Assembly: GCA_026874595.1 (NCBI GenBank)
Contig: CM049314.1
Location: 60,057,300 to 60,121,299 of the forward strand
DNA: 64,000 nucleotides
DNA from: Sipunculus nudus
Lineage: Eukaryota > Annelida > Sipuncula > Golfingiida > Sipunculidae
Direction: 5' to 3'
Shown here: positions 37,297 to 50,381 of the stretch, piece by piece
Layout: each line of letters begins with the position of its first letter
How positions within the stretch are numbered: position 1 is the first letter of the stretch
Program-made: the position numbers and the translations under genes
The notes under the pieces: generated by a model
Seen by the model: the letters and a program-made list of their open reading frames with translations, nothing else
What the model was told of the DNA's origin: nothing
The model's database searches: none

Positions 37297-38921
37297 GAGA
37301 AATAAAGGTTAGGCAATACTAAATTCCTATAATTGATATTAAAAGTTTTGATAATATAAAATGCGTTTAGATTCATTTTAACGACAAACATAGTTAAGAC
37401 GAAGTCCCTTTGTCATTTACTGTTACGTCTGCGGATAAGGCCATGGAACACTAGATTAAAACAAAATACATTCACACTGTTGCCTGTGAAAGGTTAAAGT
37501 TGTAGTTTTACTTTATTGGTTTATTGTTCAAATAAAGTTTGTGTTCAAATTTAAATTTTCAATCAATTTGCAAGAATGATTATAACTTTATCTTGTATAT
37601 GTAAAGTGATCGAGCAAAAAAAAAAACCATTTTCTCCTTTCAAATCATTCGGGAAAATAGTCTAAAGATGTAAACAAGCACCTTCAAAGTAAAGTGTCTC
37701 TAAGACGGTTTTGCTTAAACTTTATAATAAGCATCCAGCAAACCACTGAAAATAAGTCCGCTAAATACTGTAATTAAAACAGGATCTAACTTTAGATATA
37801 TATCATTAAAGATTAGAGGTTTTCTTCATTGGTGGGTGATTTCAACCTAAATCGATATACATATATTCCACTATTTATATTTATATTGTATTATTTCCCG
37901 TTATCTATATGAATTCCGCCACTTCATTGTAAATACTACACAAAACATTATAATCTGAAGTTGAGATGATATTTAGGAACAAGAACGATCAATCCGACAC
38001 CGCCCATCATACAGTATCCTGTCAATCCGCAGAATTTTCTTTAATAAATGTGGTCAGATCAAGAAACGGAAGATCTGAGTTCGGCGTGGGAGGAGAAAGT
38101 CCTGTAACCAGGAAGGCACGTAGCTCAGTGGAATGAAGAAATACCTGGCCTCCCATCCACAGCTGTATCGTTTCTTGGGGTTCACCGCAAACAGCGCGTG
38201 CTGGTAGGCGTCCACAACCTCATCCAAGTTCTTGTTTCGCAATTTGGCCATGTTTTTCCTGACAGCAAAAGCTGAAAAATCATACCAAATATTCATGCTG
38301 GAAAACTAAAATATTAAGAATTTATTGTGTCATGGCCGTTCGATCGTCTTACACATTAATTAAGTCTTGGTGAAGTTGTGTTTATCAATGTTGGGTGTTC
38401 GTCACAGCGTGGTGGACGAGGCTGTCATCAGAGCGGCGAGTTTGTAATACCGGGGTGTCCAACTTAGCACCAGGTCAACAAACATGAGGTTCCTGTATAT
38501 CGCAGTATGACCAACTGACAGTAACCGCGTTTTTTTTTTTACATCTGTTACTGACATATTTTACTGAATATAAGATTTGTATTGTAAAACCTCTCTCATG
38601 TAACACTCGAATAGGAATTAAGTGTAACTGAACGTGGAAAGACGAATTGCCAAGGCTGTTATGAAATATCTGGAAGCATTTAATTATCTAGTTGAATCAT
38701 AAATAACTGTACCCGGAGAGCACCGTATCTTTTTATCACAAAGTATCCCATGTATCATTATCATAAAAGAACTATTATCACCAGTTTAGCCCTTGATGTG
38801 AATCCTAACAACCGCTTTCCATACTTTGATCCATGATAATATTAGGAAAAGACATATAGACGCAAAACACCAAGCATAGAAATAGTAAGCTAGAGAAAAG
38901 AACACTCATCGATGTTAATAA

Positions 38922-38924
<3 letters not shown>

Positions 38925-38962
<38 letters not shown>
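38925..38962. repeat. (TA)n microsatellite in SDR copy B intron 3
   Basis: Shorter counterpart of 9,956-10,014. Confidence 0.9.
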
Positions 38963-38967
<5 letters not shown>

Positions 38968-40808
38968 GTTACTTTTATAAGGACTACATTAAGTCCATTT
39001 GACCAGAGAGAGAATGGTTACTAGTAACCTTTGGCTATATACACATCACTTATGTTTAACTTATATGGTCTTATACTGAGTGAAACATCAATGAAATGAT
39101 AAATCAGAACACATCTGTAGAATATAACTAATGAATAATTACCTTTGTCAACATAATCGGACCCAACTATTCCTTGGTCATCAGACGACATTCGGTCATA
39201 TGCTCGTTGGATCCGGCTATGTGTAAGGTCAAGGCCAGTAATGTTGGTGGCGAAGGGTGCAGGTTCAATGGCGGCGACATGACAGCCGTACTTCTTCATG
39301 TGAGGCCTGAAAAAAAAACACTCCTAGGTGTCTCGGTAATGCGGATTGTTCAAATCGGTTTTAATACTTATTGTGTGTTCCAAGGGGCATTAAGCCAATT
39401 TCGAATTGGGAGTTATGATTGATATGAACACCGAAGCCAAAGAAATTCCCGGTACCCGGTACATCAAACCAGACCTAAACCCTTCTAGAGCTTTCACACG
39501 GCACCTTAGCTGAGCGCATAATTCAATTCGTATTGAAAACGGTTAGTAACCATTCCCTGAACTTGGTTCAGAACGTGTTAGCCAAATTGGATTAAGAACA
39601 TTATAGATTGCTGTATGATCTACATTAAAGTGGGCTGAAACCGTTTTGCACTTTCGGTGTGCTCGGTTTCAAGTCTGATCCTTTTATATATAATTGAAAA
39701 ACAGTATATATTATTATATGAAACCTACCAGCTCCAATATCTATCGTATTAATATATTTGTTGATGACAAAAAGTATAAACAATAAAATCCTATATTGTT
39801 ATATAAGGTAACATCATCGACATGAACTGCTGCAACGCTCTAAAATTACATAATCATATTATGATTCTTTGATAGTCGTGCAGTTTATTAGCCAGCAGGC
39901 AGGTTTCGGACTAGGTTTAACCTGCCGGGCGTGGGATCATTATATGTCTATCAAAAGGAAGAAAAAGATACAGTGTCCGGAACGCACAAGTAAAAATATA
40001 GGAGAGTCGCACTCGATTAGGGAGCGACTCGTGGAAAGGATGTCTGTACGTTTGAAAGGTATTTGAGATTCAGTTTATTTTATACTCATTAATATATTAT
40101 CAATATACGGTTAGATCATGTCATTATGTGATTTTCTGATAATAATGAAATATAAGGGCCAGTTGGCAGGTTTGATGCAGAATAGTTTTGGTTGCTTTAC
40201 GCTGAAAGATAAATTTGATCTTTTGAGCCCTGAAAGCAGATATTCGCACAGTGGATCGGATGCTTGGCCACCCAAAACCAAGCGCCCGAAAGAGATTAAG
40301 AGCATCGCAGACGCTTACCCCCGACTCACTGAAACCCCTGATTTAGTTTTGATTGACTTATATTGTGACATATATAATGTCTGCCGTTGTTCTTTTTGTA
40401 CAGTTAAGTACTAACTCAAAATTATAATTCCTTAGGGCCTACCTTTATCCATCAGTCATTGCTTCGACGCCATATTTACTGATGTAGTAGGTCATGTTGT
40501 TAAGGTCAAGAGATAATCTCCCTCCAACACTTGACATGTTCACAATCCGACCTTTAGCTCTCACGATGAGAGGAAGAAAATGCATTGTCATGTCCATCAT
40601 CCCCAGAAGGTTCACGTCCAATACGCCCTGGAGGTCGTCCCTGGTTAGTGAATCAGGTGGGCCAAGTACACTACCAACAATACCAGCATTGTTTACAAGA
40701 CCCCACAGCCCTGCAATAAAATAACAAACTAGCGCTAATGACTTCCTTCCGATCCAACGTCTCCTCACAACAAGATGGTTTGATAATATGTAGACTGTAC
40801 CACATTTA

Positions 40809-41357
40809 GGGTGCCTTTCCACACATGCGGATTTTTACCCGCGCGGGTCCCCGTAAGCGGGATTCCCTTTCCATATGTTCGGTCCCCGCATGCGGGTGAC
40901 CCATTAGTTGGGATAAACGCATGCAGTAATAATCATATTTTCTCAAATTTTAGTGTTATGTATTAAGTAAATATTCTGTGTTAACATTAACACTAACTGA
41001 TGAGGCAGATTGAAGCGGATTAATATCGTATCTCACCATCCAGTCTAAAATGGTAGCCATTTCCTGTCACATTCTAACTTTAGCTGGCCCCGGGCCATAT
41101 CTCAATGAAGACTGGTCGTATATTTTTTATGCAGTCTAATAAGCTCTATCACCTCCTTTTTCTTTTCAAAGACAAGGACATATACCTGCTACTGATATAT
41201 ACATGTAACATCCGCATGGGGACACCCCACAGAAATCCAGCACTGCTTTATCCGCATGCTGGACCCACGCGGGGGCAAATACGTATGGAAAGGGGACAAT
41301 GATAACACGCTTGTTGGATTTCAACCGTGCGAGACCCGCATATATGGAAAGGCACCC
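40809..41357. mobile_element. PIF/Harbinger-like MITE in SDR copy B intron 1
   Basis: Same element and same TTA-flanked site as 11,863-12,406, with the same terminal repeats. One internal 'gcatgcggg' word has become 'gcatgctgg'. Confidence 0.8.
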
Positions 41358-42439
41358 TTAATCAGACGTTTCTCTCCTAATCTTTTAAAGGGAAAAGTTG
41401 CTTTTTGCAGTTGATGTTGGACTTTGTTCTTTAACCTATGCTTAAGCGATACCGTTAGGCGAAAGCTGGTATCTTAGACTGCCTGTTGATACTTGTTCTA
41501 GTGAAGGATTTCTCCCACATATAAAAAAAAAAAATGTAAAAAAAAAACAAACATTTAGTTTAAAATAACTAAGTTTCCGAGAGATCTGGCTAAAATTTGG
41601 AATGAATGTTGTTTGTAAGCATACTATACTCTCAGTCCTCGGACTATCACAATATTTAAATAAATTAATTCCTTTCCCGAAGCTCCATAAGATTCAAGCT
41701 TACCCTCTTTGGGGTATTAATCAAATGAGGCTAGGCGTTGCCTACTTTATATATAAGGTATCCTGGAGCAAAGATATTAACTAACGAACTTATCGAATAA
41801 GGCAACCTATTTATCAAAGGGGTGATGAGGGAACAATCCACAATAAAGGTAGGGGGTACAGATGTAAGGGAAGGCGAAATAGCTTCACCAGGATACCACA
41901 GCTGAATAGGTTGCCGATTAGTATATAGTTTAAAAGAGAACATAATATAACTATACAATAACGTCTAAAATATGGAAACCTGGTCATTTTTGTTCACGTA
42001 CCATAAATTCCTTACATTAAAATAATTTTATTCATGCAGCAATGCTAGATGGATAAAGTGGACAACAATTTAAAGCAAATCCTGCATGCAAGATTCCCAT
42101 ACCATCATCTGGCGGAAGTCTGTCCTTTACAAACGCGAGCGCTTTCTTGACGCTCTCAGTCTTTGTTACATCTAGCAGGAAAGTCTCCACACGAGGAGAG
42201 GAACAGCTCCGTAGTTCATCAACTCCTTTCTGTGTGTAACAGCCTGCAAACACCCGGCATTCTAAACCATCTAGTCTCTTGGCTAGCTTGTTGCCGAACC
42301 CTGTATCACACCCAGTGACCAGGATGGATTTGGAAAATATGTTGCTGATCTGGGGTTTCCTTCGGAAATATTCCACCACAAGATAGACGATGACAATAAG
42401 TGAAAGATAAAACAACACCCCAGGAACTTCGCAAACCAT

Positions 42440-45400
42440 CTTTTCGATATCTGAATAATGTATATCAGTGCGATTTTTAAAAATAATGGACACTGAACCG
42501 TCAAACTTTTGCCCTCTCGGATAAGCTTCCCTTTCCCTGCCCGTACTGCCACCTGAACATGAAGATAAGGAATGAATTGTGATTAAATTCTAGTTGTAAG
42601 CACTGTCGTTAAGGACGTGTGCATACAAAAATGAGTAAACATAGAAATAATATATTGTTTGCTGTAGTAATGCATGGTTACTATTGATAGCATTAGAATA
42701 CGAAATATTCCAGAATATGAGGGAGGAAATAAGTTAAATAAGGTGAAGTAATATTAGGAAATGTAAAAATTAATGTGAACTAATTTTTTCCCCTTACCAT
42801 ATAAAATCTCTCACAGCCAAAAACGATCCCTCAGCCATGCATTTAAACAAAATGTACTGACACTTGTGATACACAGTTTAATGATGTATTCCGGAGAGAA
42901 TCCCGCACTGAATATAAATGTGATACTTTGCTCCAGACCGACCCAAAGTTTTATTTCAAACAAACTATAAATGCAAAACGGACACCCTCTGATGTTTATA
43001 CTTTGAAAAGCACGTAGCTATGTAAAACTGGTAGAGTGCACAGGCTTGACACTGCGTTTTGAATCAATACATTTCTGCAGGAGTAAAATGGAATTAGGCG
43101 ATAGATTAACATATAATGTTTATATTTTAAGGTGCAGTGGCAAAGGCATGTGTCCCGATTTATACACTGTAATCGATATTTATATAAGCGCATCAGTTTA
43201 AAATGAATGAATAAATAGAAATGAACTCAACTCCGGTGAGATAAATAAGTTGCCCACAACATCAGTTTATTGTTATCAAAAACGAATAACAATGTAAAGG
43301 GTGATCAATACAAACTGTAAAAACACGCTTTGTTGCTTTTGTAATACATAACCGAGAACGCCTACACGCTAAATAATGTTAGGAGTGCGCATACCACGCC
43401 AGTGGTTATGAGTCTAAAAATTAACCTCAATATTATTGCACCTCCCTATGAGAATGTGTATGGAAAATATGCAACAGCAAAAATAGTATAGGGCGAATGG
43501 ATCAGAGGAATTCAATCAAAGAGACCGAAAAAAAACCGATTCTGATCCTCAGATACTTTGTATGCAAAATATCTCATCCAATTAGGTAAACCGTTTTGAC
43601 TTCAAATTTTAATACAATCTGCAGAAACTCCGTAATATGATTAAATAATTTTTTCGTGGTATGTATGTCGATATTTCATAAACTGCTGATATTTCATAAA
43701 TATATTCAGTACCTGATGAGTTATGCATGGGTATGATTCACTCTGTTCTACCAAAGCTGATGATATTTGAAATGTCTGCGTAAACGGTTTATACACAATT
43801 TAATAGCTGGTGTTATTTAAGTTTTATAAAATACAAATAAAACCGAAATTTATTGTAGCTGGTGCCATTACGACAATTACGTGTCAATTACGTGACAAAG
43901 ACGTGTGTTTGCGTATTATTTGGAGAAATATCTTGATGCCATTATTCTGGAAATGTATTATTTTTGTCTGATTTGTGAAGATTACGCTACAATGCACTCC
44001 TGTTGACAATTTTTTTTTCAAGAGACAGTTAATGCAAAATGAATTGGCCGGTTTTCTTTAATAGTTCTAACGTGACTGATATGTATGCCCGGATGTTGCT
44101 TTTTTCATGCCAATGATAAGACTGGTCAAAATACGGAAAATATAGCTCAACCCCGCAACAATTGCAAGAAATTGTTTCATGATGATTTTCTATAATATAG
44201 GACCATCTAAAAATTGACCAAAATTGGATTCCGGAAAAATTAGATAGCCGCCAAGCCCTTCATATGGCAATAAATCTTCTAACAAATCCAAGGCGTCCAA
44301 AATGGCCTTAAAATGGGCATAAATCATTCACTATTCATCGTTCAATTGTATTTTTGGTATCTACTACCAGAGTTTTGGGACCAAGAAAGCAACTGGAAAC
44401 AACAACACATCATTATGTACTTATGCCAATGAAAATTCAAAATGACGTCCAAAATGGCCATGAAATCCTTCAAAATTGCCATTGTTGTTTTTTTCCATGA
44501 TAGATTGTAATTGTGGTATCTTCTGCTTGGGATTTTTTGGGGTCAAGTAGTCCAACAGAAATATCATTTGGTATTTATGTCACTGACAAATATAATCCCA
44601 AATAAATCACCGCTGTATATTCTTGTGACTGGCAAATTAAAGATGTTTTCAAAATGGCCACCGATTTTGTCATTTGCATTAAATGTTCATAGGTCACTCT
44701 TTATATTTTTGTCTTAATTTTTTTGTGTCTATACTTATTTTTAGGGATAATTATTTGCCCAGTGGTAAAACTGTTAGCGAATCAACTTGAACTTGCAGGT
44801 AATCTAAGCGTTCAAGGTAGCATCCAAGATGTCAGCCGAATAATTTACATTAATATGGTTAAAAGGTTCAATCGCTGACGACAGATTGATGTCTGCGGCT
44901 TAGTTCAGTGTCTAAAAATGAGAATTTAAGAACATTAGTAAATCCTTGAGTATTCAGGTGTTCTAAAATATCAAAAAATGGACCCAAGATGGCCAACAAA
45001 ATCTGAAATCGGCTAGAACTGGTGCATTTCTATATTGGATCGGTAATAAAGTGCTTACTCCAAAACTCTCAGAAAAAAATAGCTTGAGCCACATGAATTA
45101 GTAGCCCACGACGAGCGTCATCAATAAAACACGGTTTTGCTGTGTCTTACTATATGGAATGCTGCATGTATCCAGTTTACCAGGTAAAAAAAGCTGGCAT
45201 AGTCTCAAACTCCTCCAGCTACATCTTTCTATTAAGCAGCAGCTATGGACCATCTTCAGAAGATTATATCCATGCCTGCCAGTAATAGAATCAACTGATT
45301 GAATGGTCATCCTCCGGTTTGTGACATCTGTCTTTCTTTGGTTCCAAAACTATGCCATAATATAATAGCCAATTCAAAGACAGAACGATTTAGTAAAGGG

Positions 45401-47584
45401 TGCAACCTTTCCTCTCGAGATTTAAAGCTAACTTAATTTACATATTGAGACAGATTCATGGGAAATAATTTGCCATTAAACCAACATTTTTAACAGCTAT
45501 CAGTACACAAACTCCAATCAATTAGCAACTGATGAAGCACTGCTACATCTGTGGCAAGAGAGCCCGATCACAAAATCTCGCCAGCATCTGTCTATGGATA
45601 TCTTGAAAGCCTTTTTCATTGGAGACAAGTGCATCTTGCTGGTCGGTACCGACAAAAGATATTAGAGGGGCGTGCCTGGTCCATATGGTAATAGTATATC
45701 TTTCTAGATATTGGTCTGTTTAACATCTCTGTAGCGAAACCTGGCTATCACAAAACTTCCGTCAGATAATCAGACAAATACAAAATGAAGTGGAAGCATC
45801 TGAGATCCAAACAGTGCCAGTTTATCCACTAAGTCATCATTCATTGTGCGATACACAAGACCCCAGGAGCACATTGGGGGAAGAGTTTTAGATACCCCAT
45901 CACATGCTGAGATAGATCTTTACACTGCACACAACACTGCATGCACCATTCAAAGTGAAGAGTGTCATCTATGAAAAATATTTCAACACTTTCATAAACT
46001 CATATATAGACTTTCTAAAGATCACATCCATTGGTAACCTACCATCGATATGCTTGCCTCTCTCCCATACTACAGGCGGTTATAAAAGCTACCCAGGGCA
46101 TTATGATCTGCAGTTTAACGTATCATTACCTGCAGTATCTGGGAGGAAGAGGCCATATGCCACAAGATTTCAAGGATACCAAAGTTATACCCTGCACTAT
46201 TTATGACAAGAGTAGCACATGAGAAAGCTGATCGGAGAAAGGCATATCCTTTCGTCTATCTCTAAGATGATAATGGGCATCACAGAGACAGGGAATACAA
46301 AAGCTCGGTTTAATGCATTTGAATTTGATTATTCTGCTTTTACATTTGGTTTTCATGGAGCATTTACATGTATATGCATAGACTCGCATTTAAACTCCAC
46401 TATGGCTTCTATAGGATACTTTCATAACGAAATCAAACTCGCATCCAGGACAACGATTGGGGAAGATTTTGGTACATACAGTAAAATGTGACATTTCATT
46501 GCACCAACTCGACACAAATATTTTTATGTATGCAGATAAAAGGGAGAAAAGATTTATTCTAGGTAATAAATGAAATACATGGATTAAGATACACCTTATA
46601 TCACACAATGTTTTCGATATAACTACAAGCGCCGCCCGCTGAACGAGAGTAGCAAGCAAACAAGTTTACCTTAATACTTTCATGCATATAACAATCATTT
46701 CATAAAATTGAATAAAAAGAACATGAGAACACCTCAAATATTTTATTTGTATTTTCAGCTGAAGAAAAACTAGCCAAGGTATTATGACTTCCAAGGCATG
46801 GGATGACCCAAAGTTGGATTAGCGAGAAAATTTTAATATAACCACATATAAGGGACTTTCTTAGTTATACCAGGTATTTCAGCATTTCCTGTTTTATTTT
46901 TATTTTCTGGCAGTTCAACACCTATTTTTTGTTTATAACATATGATCCTATATGATCCTATTCACCACCTATTGGTAAACATTGGCCTGTAACCAGTTCT
47001 AAAAGTGTTACATTTACCCCACAACAGCACGTCACGCTTCAAATTTGATGGGTTTAAACAAAATGTATCAATCTTGGCCCTCCCACTCCCAGTCAAAGTT
47101 TCCATGGATTCATGTGCATGCGAAGATATGCCATCCCAATTTATATTTGATATATCTCTGGTAAAAGGTCAGTAACTGCTATCGACGAGGATACAAGTTT
47201 AATTGTAAAGCTCTCTGCTTTATTGTAACCATGTCTATAATTAACATAATGGTGCGCATTTATTTGCACTCAAAGATACAAAACGGCTGTTACTGGTGCT
47301 AGAACTTTACAATTTAGAGATCTTTCGGTGTGAATAAACGCGAGCTCAAATTTTGGTGATCGACTTAGATAATCTGATTATTCAAGTGACAAAAACAATA
47401 CAGAAAATCGTCAACTACCGAAAGACACAGGTTTTGAATAATTGAGCTGTTCTTTAATAAAATTAATATGTGTTATTGTCTGTCATTTAAAAAACTATCA
47501 ATCTAAATATTTATAATTTATGATCACATAGCTTTTTGATTTACAATTATTAAAAAAAATAATATTGCATTCTATGGCCGCATA
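42440..47584. other. Upstream flank of SDR copy B, no gene seen
   Basis: Counterpart of 13,489-18,243, including the AARATGGCC motif cluster at about 44,280-45,000. At 47,176-47,180 it shows the empty CTGCT target site of the hAT-like insertion. Then it continues as the match of 21,121-21,535. Confidence 0.6.
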
Positions 47585-47600
47585 CACTCTAAGAAAAAAG

Positions 47601-47895
47601 GGTTACATGTAGAACCCTTAAGGGTTCTTTAGAGTGGATCCAGTGGGGAACCCTTAAAGGTTCCAGATAGAACCCTCTGGTCAGGGTTCTTCATAGAACC
47701 CTCTCTTAGGGTTCTTCATGGAACCCCCAAGGGTTCCATATATAACCCTAACAATGGGTGCTTCTTAGAACCCTACTGAAAGGTTCGTCAGGGTTCTTCA
47801 TAGAACCCTCTCTTATGGTCCTTCATGGAACCCCAAGGGTTCTATGTATAACCCTAACAATGGATGTTTCTTGTAACCCTACTGAAAGGCTCTTT
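47601..47895. repeat. GGGTTC/GAACCC hairpin array with 107-bp tandem units
   Basis: Units start at 47,682 and 47,789 and are 107 bp long. Inside each, 'agggttcttcatagaaccct' forms a stem of 8 with a TCAT loop, and further GGGTTC and AACCC words can pair. The preceding 80 bases hold more of the same words. Confidence 0.85.
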
Positions 47896-48792
47896 CTGGA
47901 ATTACGAAATATTCTCAAGGATATGGGTTCTCTTTACCTAAACCAATCGGATCTTATGCATTCAGGGTATTACTTTAAGTTGTGACGTGATGGTGATATT
48001 GAGATGAAGCAGCTGTATGGTAGAAAGCACAGTTGGGCAATTCATGCAAAATACTTGGCAAAATATTTCTTAAGATCAACTTCATTGCTTAATTGTAAAA
48101 GGCTGTTCTTGTGCAGTGTTTGTTGCGGTTAAAATATGCTTTGATTGTTAAGTGAAAAAAACAAACGTGCTCCATTTTAAAACATTTTAATTTGCATATC
48201 ATAAACAACTGTAAAAAATGATATAAACATGACCATACGGCATGGATTGATGATATTGCATATCTTAAAATCGCAAATGACTCTTTCAAAGAGTACGGGA
48301 TAATGTCCATTCTTCATACTCGGTCAGTCCTAAGGTAAAATATATTAAATCTGATGTCCATACAATGAGAGTTGCAGTAATATAATCCACGACACATGCA
48401 ACGGATCCATTGCATGTAATTTACAAGACCGGATTACATCATTTAGACCCCTATAAATATGCTCATCACTTTCAAGGCCTCGGTAATAACAATAATTAAA
48501 TTTGTATTTTCATTACCAATTACTGATCTTTCTAACAGTGTTGATTTTATGGTAATATTCAAGAGGTGTGATGAGCAATATTTCAATAAAATGATCCCTA
48601 AAACGGTCGATTTGAGGGCTTGATTTCAAACGTCTCCACACCGAGCATATCACACAGCCGCATCAGTTCAATTTTTTCTTTTGTCGCCTCTGACCTTTAT
48701 TCACAATCCTGGGGCCCGCAGACCCTTACGACTTTTGGACTTTGTGTTTTGGGTGGATCTGGCAGGTTCAACACCTGCGCATGGAGATATTA
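47896..48792. other. Unique sequence inside the B-only block
   Basis: No domain or repeat recognised. Confidence 0.4.
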
Positions 48793-48998
48793 TTACGTGT
48801 TTGTCAGTCCCTTAGGATAAACTGTACTAAACATAAAGTACAACCCTATGACACAACGTAAGGTTGTTGTCGCGTCCATAGTTGAATCCTCGTCCACGAC
48901 CATGACGCGATCTACCAGGATTGATGCCCTCTTGGCAGTCAATGGATTCCCTTCCTGAAATCCTTTAACAGTACACACGGCGTCAGTTTTGCTTCAGC
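48793..48998 (-). pseudogene. Coding-like terminal exon (LYF.FSTVYPKG..NT type)
   Basis: Minus strand: an acceptor 'tttccttctttcttttgcag' ends at 48,999. It is followed by a frame reading VKGFQEGNPLTAKRASILVD, then TTTLRCVIGLYFMFSTVYPK, GLTNT and TAA at 48,793. The AL..L.GLYF.FN..YPK....T pattern resembles the C-terminal exon of uncharacterised animal proteins that recur near SAM-domain and transposon-derived genes; I recall it as a pattern and cannot name a family. In the frame that reads through, a TGA lies two bases after the acceptor, so either a nearby alternative acceptor (after 'ctgaag') is used or the exon is dead. Upstream exons were not found. Confidence 0.35.
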
Positions 48999-49544
48999 CT
49001 GCAAAAGAAAGAAGGAAACAATAAGTAAGCATTCTGAACATGGAAATCTGTGGACATTGTCCTGTAACTCACTGTGACCAATGTCTCATCTTGCCTACAT
49101 ATGCGACACATGTGGGATATATTGTAATATGTACAATCTATGTATTACCTAGTAAAACTGCTAAATCAAAATATAACCAAGCAACAATAAATGAATGATC
49201 CAGATTAAACCTCTTTCATTGTAAAACACGCCTGTGCTAGAAGTTTCAATTTGAATAAAAAAAGTTTGAATTTTGAAGGAATAAAGAGACATATTCAATA
49301 ATGCAGACCACACCTACCTTATTCAGGACAAAAACAGCCGTTCATCTTTCTCTTTAAAGAGCCATGCATGGAAGTTATACTGCCGCAGCATTGAAGGTCA
49401 GTTCTGAAAAGAACAAATTTTTATATGCTATATAAATTGTGTAAACAACATTACACATTTCTGCCTTTCTGAAAAATGCTGACAAATATATTGCTTCCTT
49501 GATCATGCTATCTGTAAGAACGATCATTTAATGATATAAGCATA

Positions 49545-49556
49545 TATATATATATT

Positions 49557-49593
<37 letters not shown>
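49545..49593. repeat. (TA)n microsatellite
   Basis: TA run with a 'ttct' interruption near the right end of the B-only block. Confidence 0.9.
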
Positions 49594-49597
<4 letters not shown>

Positions 49598-49605
49598 GAT
49601 AAAGC

Positions 49606-50026
49606 CATAATCATATATGTACCCTGTATGGGGGCCGGGGGGGGGGGGGTAGAAAGAGAAGGGGAAAATGTTATTTTTTGCAAATAGTAAAAGTTTAAAA
49701 ATCATATTTGTTGTCATATTCCACTTGGAATCAGACATTATTACCGCCATGATTGATAATTAGAAAATAATCATTTAAGATGCCCCTATTCAACAATAAT
49801 CAAGATGAATAATATTCACTGACAGTATATGTTTACATCTGTTGAGTACATTTCATTGAAATGGTGTGGGAAATTGTTAAAAAATAATTCACAATTTATT
49901 CAGGCTGTAATGATGCATTACATCAGAATATAATAAATTCTTGTTAGTTGTAATGACGAAGTGTAACTATGTTAACATTCAAAAATTTAGTTATAAAAAA
50001 TAAAATAAATACTTCATTAAACAGTA
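49606..50026. other. Intergenic, no gene seen
   Basis: Counterpart of 21,536-21,949, with a G run at about 49,638-49,649. Confidence 0.5.
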
Positions 50027-50381
50027 TAAGGCTGCCTTTCCATGATAGGGACGCGTTTGCCACGCGACATTCCGCGCGACATACCGCGCGGGTTACCGCG
50101 CCGCCAGAACGTTTCCATGAACGCGAATTTTCTGCGATAAGATGCGGTTGAGCTCTGTCGCTTCAGCCATGTTTCCCTGCAAAAATAACGCCTGATGAAG
50201 GGTTCGCCTAGCGGGGCGTTGAACGCGTGTCGCAGAAATCGCTACATGGGATGTCGTGCGGGAACCCGTTTCCATGGAAAGGCTACATGGTTAAAACGCT
50301 AGAGCGATTCTGCCGCTGTCGCAACGCCAACCCAACGCAATCGCATCGCAGAAAAATCGCGTTCATGGAAAGGCAGCCTAA
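50027..50381. mobile_element. PIF/Harbinger-like MITE, copy B
   Basis: Element 50,030-50,378 with TIRs 'ggctgcctttccatgatag' and 'ttcatggaaaggcagcc' and flanking TAA. It is the more complete copy at the left end, where 'cgcgacattccgcgcgac' is retained. Confidence 0.85.

Larger units (their letters stand above)
38054..42439 (-). pseudogene. SDR copy B, truncated by a nonsense codon
   Basis: Exons 42,439-42,103, 40,710-40,443, 39,306-39,143 and 38,271-38,054 have exactly the lengths of copy A (337, 268, 164 and 218) and intact GT-AG sites. Codon 201 is TAA (40,447-40,445) where copy A has TTA (Leu), five bases before the exon 2 end. The product would stop at 200 of 328 residues: it keeps the cofactor loop and the YxxxK pair but loses the substrate-binding C-terminal third. 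Two exon junctions follow the stop, so nonsense-mediated decay is expected. The other eight differences from copy A are I97V, P86T, L133S, R165K, E247G, Q268R and two silent changes. Seven of nine changes alter the protein, which suggests relaxed constraint. A base-call error at one site would restore the gene, so reads should decide. Confidence 0.85.
47585..49605. other. 2 kb block present only in unit B
   Basis: Inserted, or retained, between 'ggccgcata' and 'tgtaccctg', which are joined directly at about 21,535 in unit A. Its left end 'cactctaagaaaaaaggg' looks like a DNA-transposon terminus with GGGTTC subterminal repeats. No inverted partner is visible at the right, where a (TA)n run (49,545-49,593) precedes the junction. 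Only ATA microhomology is seen at the breakpoints, so a deletion from A is equally possible. Confidence 0.65.
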
